Of a stretch of 64,000 nucleotides of DNA, positions 59,549 to 64,000 are shown one piece after another. Source of the DNA: Diphasiastrum complanatum. Taxonomy: Eukaryota; Streptophyta; Lycopodiopsida; Lycopodiales; Lycopodiaceae. Location of the stretch: contig CM055102.1 of the NCBI GenBank assembly GCA_029204225.1, forward strand, positions 23,593,390 to 23,657,389, given 5' to 3'. Made by a program: the position numbers and the translations under genes. Numbering within the stretch: the stretch's first letter is position 1; the number at the start of each line of letters is the position of its first letter. The notes under the pieces were generated by a model. It was not told the origin of the DNA. It did no database searches and saw only the letters and a list, made by a program, of their open reading frames with translations.

Positions 59549-60323
59549 TGTCAGAAATGGTGAACTCCTGCAACTTTGTCGCAGCACGAGCAAGAAACGA
59601 AGGTCGAACGAGAACAATTTGCGACAGTCAACGTCCCTTGATTCGAAGCACAACCGATTCGTGAATCATAAACACACCTCCAGGACCGCAAACCGCAAAG
59701 GGACGCAAAACGAAAAACTACAAAAGAAACGAAAAGAACGAAAGCAAACGGGAGATTATGAAACAAACGAAGAGAAATCTTTTGCGCTGCCAACTGGCAG
59801 CTCAATGGGCTTGGAGTCGTTGACTTCATGCCCAGCTGAAACAAGTGGCAACAATGAAGACTAAGTTGATTAGCGTTAACTAGTCTTGTGATTCTACGTT
59901 TAGCTATCTTGTAAACTCCACACAATGGAGGTATAAACAATCCTTTCTGGATCATAACTAACAATCTGAATAGATAGATCTGTAAGAGACAGAGAGATAG
60001 ATATAGCGAGTAGAGCAGGCAAAAAAAATATTAGGAACAATAGAGCTGTGCATGAAAGTCTGCCAACGAGCAGAACACAGTGAAAGAGCAGAACACAACA
60101 AAGGAGCAGAATGTCATTCCGCCAACGAGCGAGACATTGACAATCTTGCTCCAAAAAATTAAACTGATAATACAGTCGCTCTATTTTTGTGCATCTTCTT
60201 GTCTTGTGCTGTCTGTCCTGAGTGCTAGAATAAAATATGTTCTGTGATGTGCAGTCGCGTGTCTAGGATCCTGTAAAAGCTTCCGCGCAAAAAAAAATTC
60301 TAAACAGTCTCGCTTCTGCGACA
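59549..60323 (+). mobile_element. 5' LTR of copia F (775 bp)
   Basis: Begins TGTCAGAAATGG and ends CTTCTGCGACA, giving TGTC/GACA terminal inverted repeats. The PBS follows with no gap. tataaac near 59,932 is a candidate TATA box, and aataaaat near 60,230 a poly-A signal. It is inserted in the gag of copia E after gagag (59,544-59,548), which would be the left target duplication. The 3' LTR is beyond the window. Confidence 0.88.
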
Positions 60324-60336
60324 TGGTATCAGAGCT
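60324..60336 (+). other. Primer-binding site of copia F
   Basis: tggtatcagagct, directly after the LTR end. Confidence 0.93.
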
Positions 60337-60389
60337 CACAGATTGTCACTACTGATATCCTAACAGTGATTCTTCTAGACAACACAATA

Positions 60390-61320
60390 TGGCTACGACA
60401 ATCCAGACAAGAGTAGCAATCAGTCTTGATGGCGTTAATTACAGAATCTGAAAATTCAAAATCAAAACGCTTCTGAAGGGCGAAGGCATCTGGTTGGTGA
60501 CCGAGCTCTCAGAGGTGCGGCCTCTAGAAGGAGACTCGAGGAGAGCTGAATGGATCAGAAAAGATGAGCGCGCAATGGCAATCATCGTTTCATCCATAAA
60601 TGAAGATCTACTCATGTAGATTGAAGACTGCGAAAGCAGCCATGCAGCGTGGGAAAGATTAAAACAGAAGTATGAAGTGAGGACTGCAGCTTCAGTCATG
60701 CACCTTCACAATCAGCTGCAATCCATACAATGGGATCTCAACCAATTGGATCAGCACATTGAGAAGATCAGAACGATCTTCACTCAATTCGCTGCATCAG
60801 GATAGGAGCACCAGGTCCCAGCACCACAGCAGCTGATGTACTTCATGAAATCTCTACCGACGTCCTATCAACTGTTGAGAATGCTCATACTGAGTCTACC
60901 AGATATGACATTTGACAAAGCAATCAGTCTTGTCGCTGATGAGAGACTGATGAGAGATGAAGGAGAGGGAAGCAGTGATCAAGAGAAGGCTCTCTTCACG
61001 AAAGGAAAGAAGAAGAACAAGAACAAGCCAAGATTCGAGAAGACGAAGTCCTCGAATCAGCAATCTTCTTCCTGCGATCACTGCCACAAACCAAGCCATA
61101 TGACCAACAAGTGCTGGTTCAATCTAGCAATACCTTTGCATTGCAAGAAGAAAGGGCATCCTGCATACGACTGCAGATTCAACCCAAAAAGAAAGAACAA
61201 AGTTGAAAAAACAAATGTTGCAGAGTCATCAAAGGATGCTGACAAAGGTGGCAAAGTTTTCACGATACTCGATGAAGCTTCAACGAGCTACACTGAACAC
61301 GACTACGATGTGATCATTGA
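60390..61320 (+). pseudogene. Copia F gag and nucleocapsid
   Basis: ATG at 60,390, then VAISLDGVNYRI, KFKIKTLLKGEGIWLVTEL, AAWERLKQKYEVRTAASVMH, MKSLPTSYQLLRMLI and EKALFTKGKK. The knuckle CDHCHKPSHMTNKC (61,073-61,114) is intact. A second one (CKKKGHPAYDC) lacks its first Cys pair. Stops at 60,449 (TGA), 60,617 and 60,803 (TAG) each sit where TGG, CAG or similar would be expected, consistent with C-to-T or G-to-A decay. Confidence 0.9.
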
Positions 61321-61660
61321 TTCAGGAGCGACTTCACACATCACTTGCAACAAGAAGGTCTTGATCGACTTTCGTGAACTCGAAAACAACAGAGCAGTGA
61401 TTCTAGGGGATGGTAGCAAACACAATGTCAAAGGCATCGGCACTCTACAACTGCGAACACTGTTAGGCCAAGCGGAGCTACCAGGAGCACTTTATGCCCC
61501 CACTCAGAAAATATCTGCTATCTGTCCCCAAGATGGCAGACCTTGGCATTCGAGTTTTGTTCGACGGCAACACATGTCGCATGATCGAGAAGACGACAAA
61601 CAAGTTGCTGACGGTTGGATGCCAAGAAAGAAATCTCTACCAGGCCAAAATAATCAACAA
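61319..61660 (+). pseudogene. Copia F protease
   Basis: VIIDSGATSHITCNKKVL carries an intact D-S-G catalytic triad (61,319-61,327), followed by VILGDGSKHNVKGIGTLQL. A frameshift near 61,490 moves the reading into the integrase frame. It is fused to the gag frame upstream, as usual for copia polyproteins. Confidence 0.9.
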
Positions 61661-62670
61661 CTCTAATAGCATATTAAATGCTTCAAAAATTGAAGATCAG
61701 CTCTGGCATAGGAGAATGTATCATCTGAACATGCGGAACCTATACGACATGAGCAGAAAAGACATTGTCACAGGTCTCAAGATTTCAAGGCCCAAAACTA
61801 AGTTCTGTGAAGCCTGTCAGAAAGGCAAGCAACATCAGAATCCATTCACACACGAGGGAAGAAGAGTCAAGGAAGTTCTTGAGCTTGTCCACTCTGATGT
61901 CTGTGGACCGATGAAGACGAATTCGCTCTCAGGTTCAAGATATTTTCTGACGTTCATAGATGATTACAACCGGATGACCATGATCTACTACTTGAAGAAA
62001 AAATCCGAAGTGTTTGATTCCTTCAAGAAGTTCGTGGCATTTGCAGAGTGACACACCTCAAAAAAGATACAGATCCTTAGATCTGACAACGGAGGTGAAT
62101 ACGAAAGCACAGAATTCTCAAGATTCTGTGAAGAACATGGGAAGGAACACCAGTTCACTCCTGCATACACACTATAATACAACGGTGTGGCAGAAAGAAG
62201 AAACAGAGCGCTAGTCGAAGGAGCCAGATGCATGATAGCACAGGCTCAATTGCCAGCTCAATTTTGGGCTGAGGCAATAGTTGCAGCTGTACACCTGCAG
62301 AACAAATCTACAACGACAACGCTGGAAAACAAAACACCATACGAAATGTGGATAGGCAAAAAGCCTGATCTGTCATACGTACAAGTGTTTGGATGTGCAG
62401 CATATCAGCACATTCCAAAAGAAGAAAGAAGCAAGCTAGATGACAAGTCTGAGCAAACAATCATGGTCGGCTACTTGAACGGAACACATGTGTACAGGCT
62501 CTACGATCCAACCACGAAGAAGGTTGTTTCGAATAGAGATGTGAAGTTCGATGAGTCTACATTTTCTGGACTAAATAACGAAAGAGTCCATGAGATCTTC
62601 ACACTGCTGCCCATTCAAGAGAGAGATCGAGGACATACATCAAATCAGAATGCAGAGCCATAGATCCAGA
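61494..62670 (+). pseudogene. Copia F integrase
   Basis: Pre-integrase LWHRRMYHLNMRNLYDM with FCEACQKGKQ (HHCC zinc site), LVHSDVCGPM (first Asp), FLTFIDDYNRMTMIYYLKKK, a TGA stop at about 62,049, ILRSDNGGEYESTEF (second Asp), a TAA stop at about 62,174, YNGVAERRNRALVEGARCM (Glu), FWAEAIVAAVHLQNKSTT, TPYEMWIGKKPDLSYVQVFG and MVGYLNGTHVYRLYDP. All three catalytic residues are present. It inserts element cDNA in the nucleus. Confidence 0.92.
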
Positions 62671-63560
62671 GCAGCAAGAAGGAGATGATCAACCCCACAA
62701 ACAACAAACGTTCGAGCAGCAACAAAACAAACCTCAAAGGTCAATGAGACAAAGAAGTCCTCCAGACCGCTACTCTGACAATCTTCAATGGAGTGAAGAC
62801 GCGCAGTTCGAGTACTGCAGCTTCACAAAAGAGCCAGCAACATACCAAAAAGCTATCCAGAGTCCAGAGAAAGAATTCTGGAAGTAGGCAATGTCAGAGG
62901 AGATCGAGTCGATGAGGCTAAACGAGGCATGGACATTAGCCACTGCCAGAAAAAAGAAACATAGTCGACTGCAAGTGGGTATATAAGAAAAAGATGAAAT
63001 CAAATGGCACCATTGGCCGCTACAAAGCAAGGCTTGTCACGAAGGGCTACACGCAGAGATATGGTGTTGACTATTTTGACACATATTCGCCCATGGTGAA
63101 GATGACAAGCATAAGGCTGTTCCTTGCATACGCCACACAGTACAATCTAGAAATTCACCAGATTGACGTGAAAACAACCTTTCTCCATGGAGATCTAGAG
63201 GAGAAAATCTTCATGAAGCAACCTAAAGGCTAGAAGACTCCGACAATCGACAATATGTCTGTCGGTTTCAGAGATGCATCTATGGTCTAAAACATGCATC
63301 ACAAGCCTGGTACAAAAAGCTTGATGGTCTTCTGAAGTCTCTAGACTTCAATCCTACTCAACCAGACTGCAATGTCTACATTATAAGAGTAGGCAAAGAT
63401 TTTGTGATACTGACCATTTTCGTGGATGATTCGCTGATGATAGGAAATTCCTTGATGCTGATCAAAGGCACGAAGAGTCAGATTTCTGAAAGCTACGAAA
63501 TCACAGATCTTGGAGAAGCAACGAAATGCCTAGGGCTGGAGATCAGAAGAGATTGAACAA
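62671..63560 (+). pseudogene. Copia F reverse transcriptase
   Basis: KNIVDCKWVYKKKMKSNG-type start, YKARLVTKGYTQRYGVDYFD, MTSIRLFLAYATQYNLEIHQ, DVKTTFLHGDLEEKIFMKQP, CIYGLKHASQAWYKKLDGLL, and TIFVDDSLMIG with the catalytic VDD near 63,420. Shifts or stops at about 62,660, 62,887, 62,945 and 63,232 break the frame. Confidence 0.9.
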
Positions 63561-64000
63561 AGGGTGAAATGCACTTGAGTTAGACAGAATATGCCAAAAA
63601 AGTGCTAAGGCAGTAACACATGATGGACTGCAAGGAGAAGGCTACACCAATGATAGCTGGAGCCAAGCTCACGAAACATGATTGCCCAAAAACGGAAGAG
63701 GAAGAACAGAAGATGACAGGTATACCGTACCAAAACTTAATCGGTAGCTAGGCAAGCTGCAAAGATGACAACAAGTCCATTACTGGAGGATGTACAATAG
63801 CATGCAGAGCTACAATCAGCTGGATATGCAAAAAGCAAACCTTGGTGGCTCAATCCTCTTGCGAAGCTGAATATGTCGTAGCTTCAAAGGTCGCGAATGA
63901 GGTAGTGTGACTGCAGATGATGCTGAAGGCAATCGTGATACCACAAGAGGGGCCAAGCACGATGATGATGGACTCTCAGAGTGCCATCTATCTATCTCAA
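63561..64000 (+). pseudogene. Copia F RNase H, internally deleted, runs off the window
   Basis: After YAKKVLRQ and TGIPYQNLIGS the sequence jumps at about 63,748 to ASCKDDNKSITGGCTI. The intervening stretch of about 80 codons that normally holds the SLMY...TRPDI and KR.LRYL motifs is missing. Then SWICKKQTLVAQSSCEAEYV and MMDSQSAIYLS follow to the edge. Confidence 0.88.

Noticed and set aside
59551-60154. Minus-strand frames of 137 and 84 codons
   Set aside because: They lie in the LTR of copia F and antisense to its chimeric ORF; no domains.

Overview
This is a nuclear genomic window from a land plant with a large, repeat-rich genome. The evidence is a spliced plant-specific gene (MAP70, microtubule-associated), a second plant-type single-exon gene, dense Ty1/copia and Ty3/gypsy retrotransposon debris, a tRNA-derived SINE and long (GA)n tracts. 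The two host proteins look rather diverged from flowering-plant versions, so a fern or gymnosperm is possible, but the sequence does not settle it. There are no rRNA genes, no CRISPR array and no bacterial-style operons.

Layout. 0-3 kb: minus-strand copia fragments (gag with zinc knuckle; pre-integrase/integrase) plus a GAAGGTGCC-type minisatellite. 3-7.2 kb: anonymous, with a perfect 60-bp tandem duplication. 7.2-11.1 kb: a minus-strand LTR element of unknown type with one ~3 kb broken ORF lacking any recognisable pol motif. 11.1-13 kb: a complete 1.24-kb copia LTR with primer-binding site (PBS) and gag start, inserted in another copia RNase H. 13.67-14.46 kb: host gene of unknown function. 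15.2 kb: SINE. 16-18.9 kb: 3' half of a copia element. 18.9-21.96 kb: stop-dense decayed sequence ending in a gypsy-like LTR. 22.1-31.5 kb: gypsy element A (+), whose integrase is split by gypsy element B (-; 24,557-30,632), with a perfect 5-bp target duplication. 31.9-35.3 kb: scrambled gypsy pieces. 35.6-36.3 kb: copia gag remnant. 38.2-44.1 kb: MAP70 with five upstream G-boxes and ten coding exons. 47.2-50.8 kb: an old LTR element with no visible pol. 53.6-54.4 kb: GA-rich LTR-like sequence. 56-64 kb: copia D, a shared LTR, a copia E gag fragment, then copia F, which runs off the right edge.

Only the two host genes look functional. Every retroelement reading frame carries stops, frameshifts, deletions or changed catalytic residues. 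The biology of the window is therefore mostly the history of nested insertion, LTR sharing and decay around two isolated genes. The least explained item is the 7.2-11.1 kb element.
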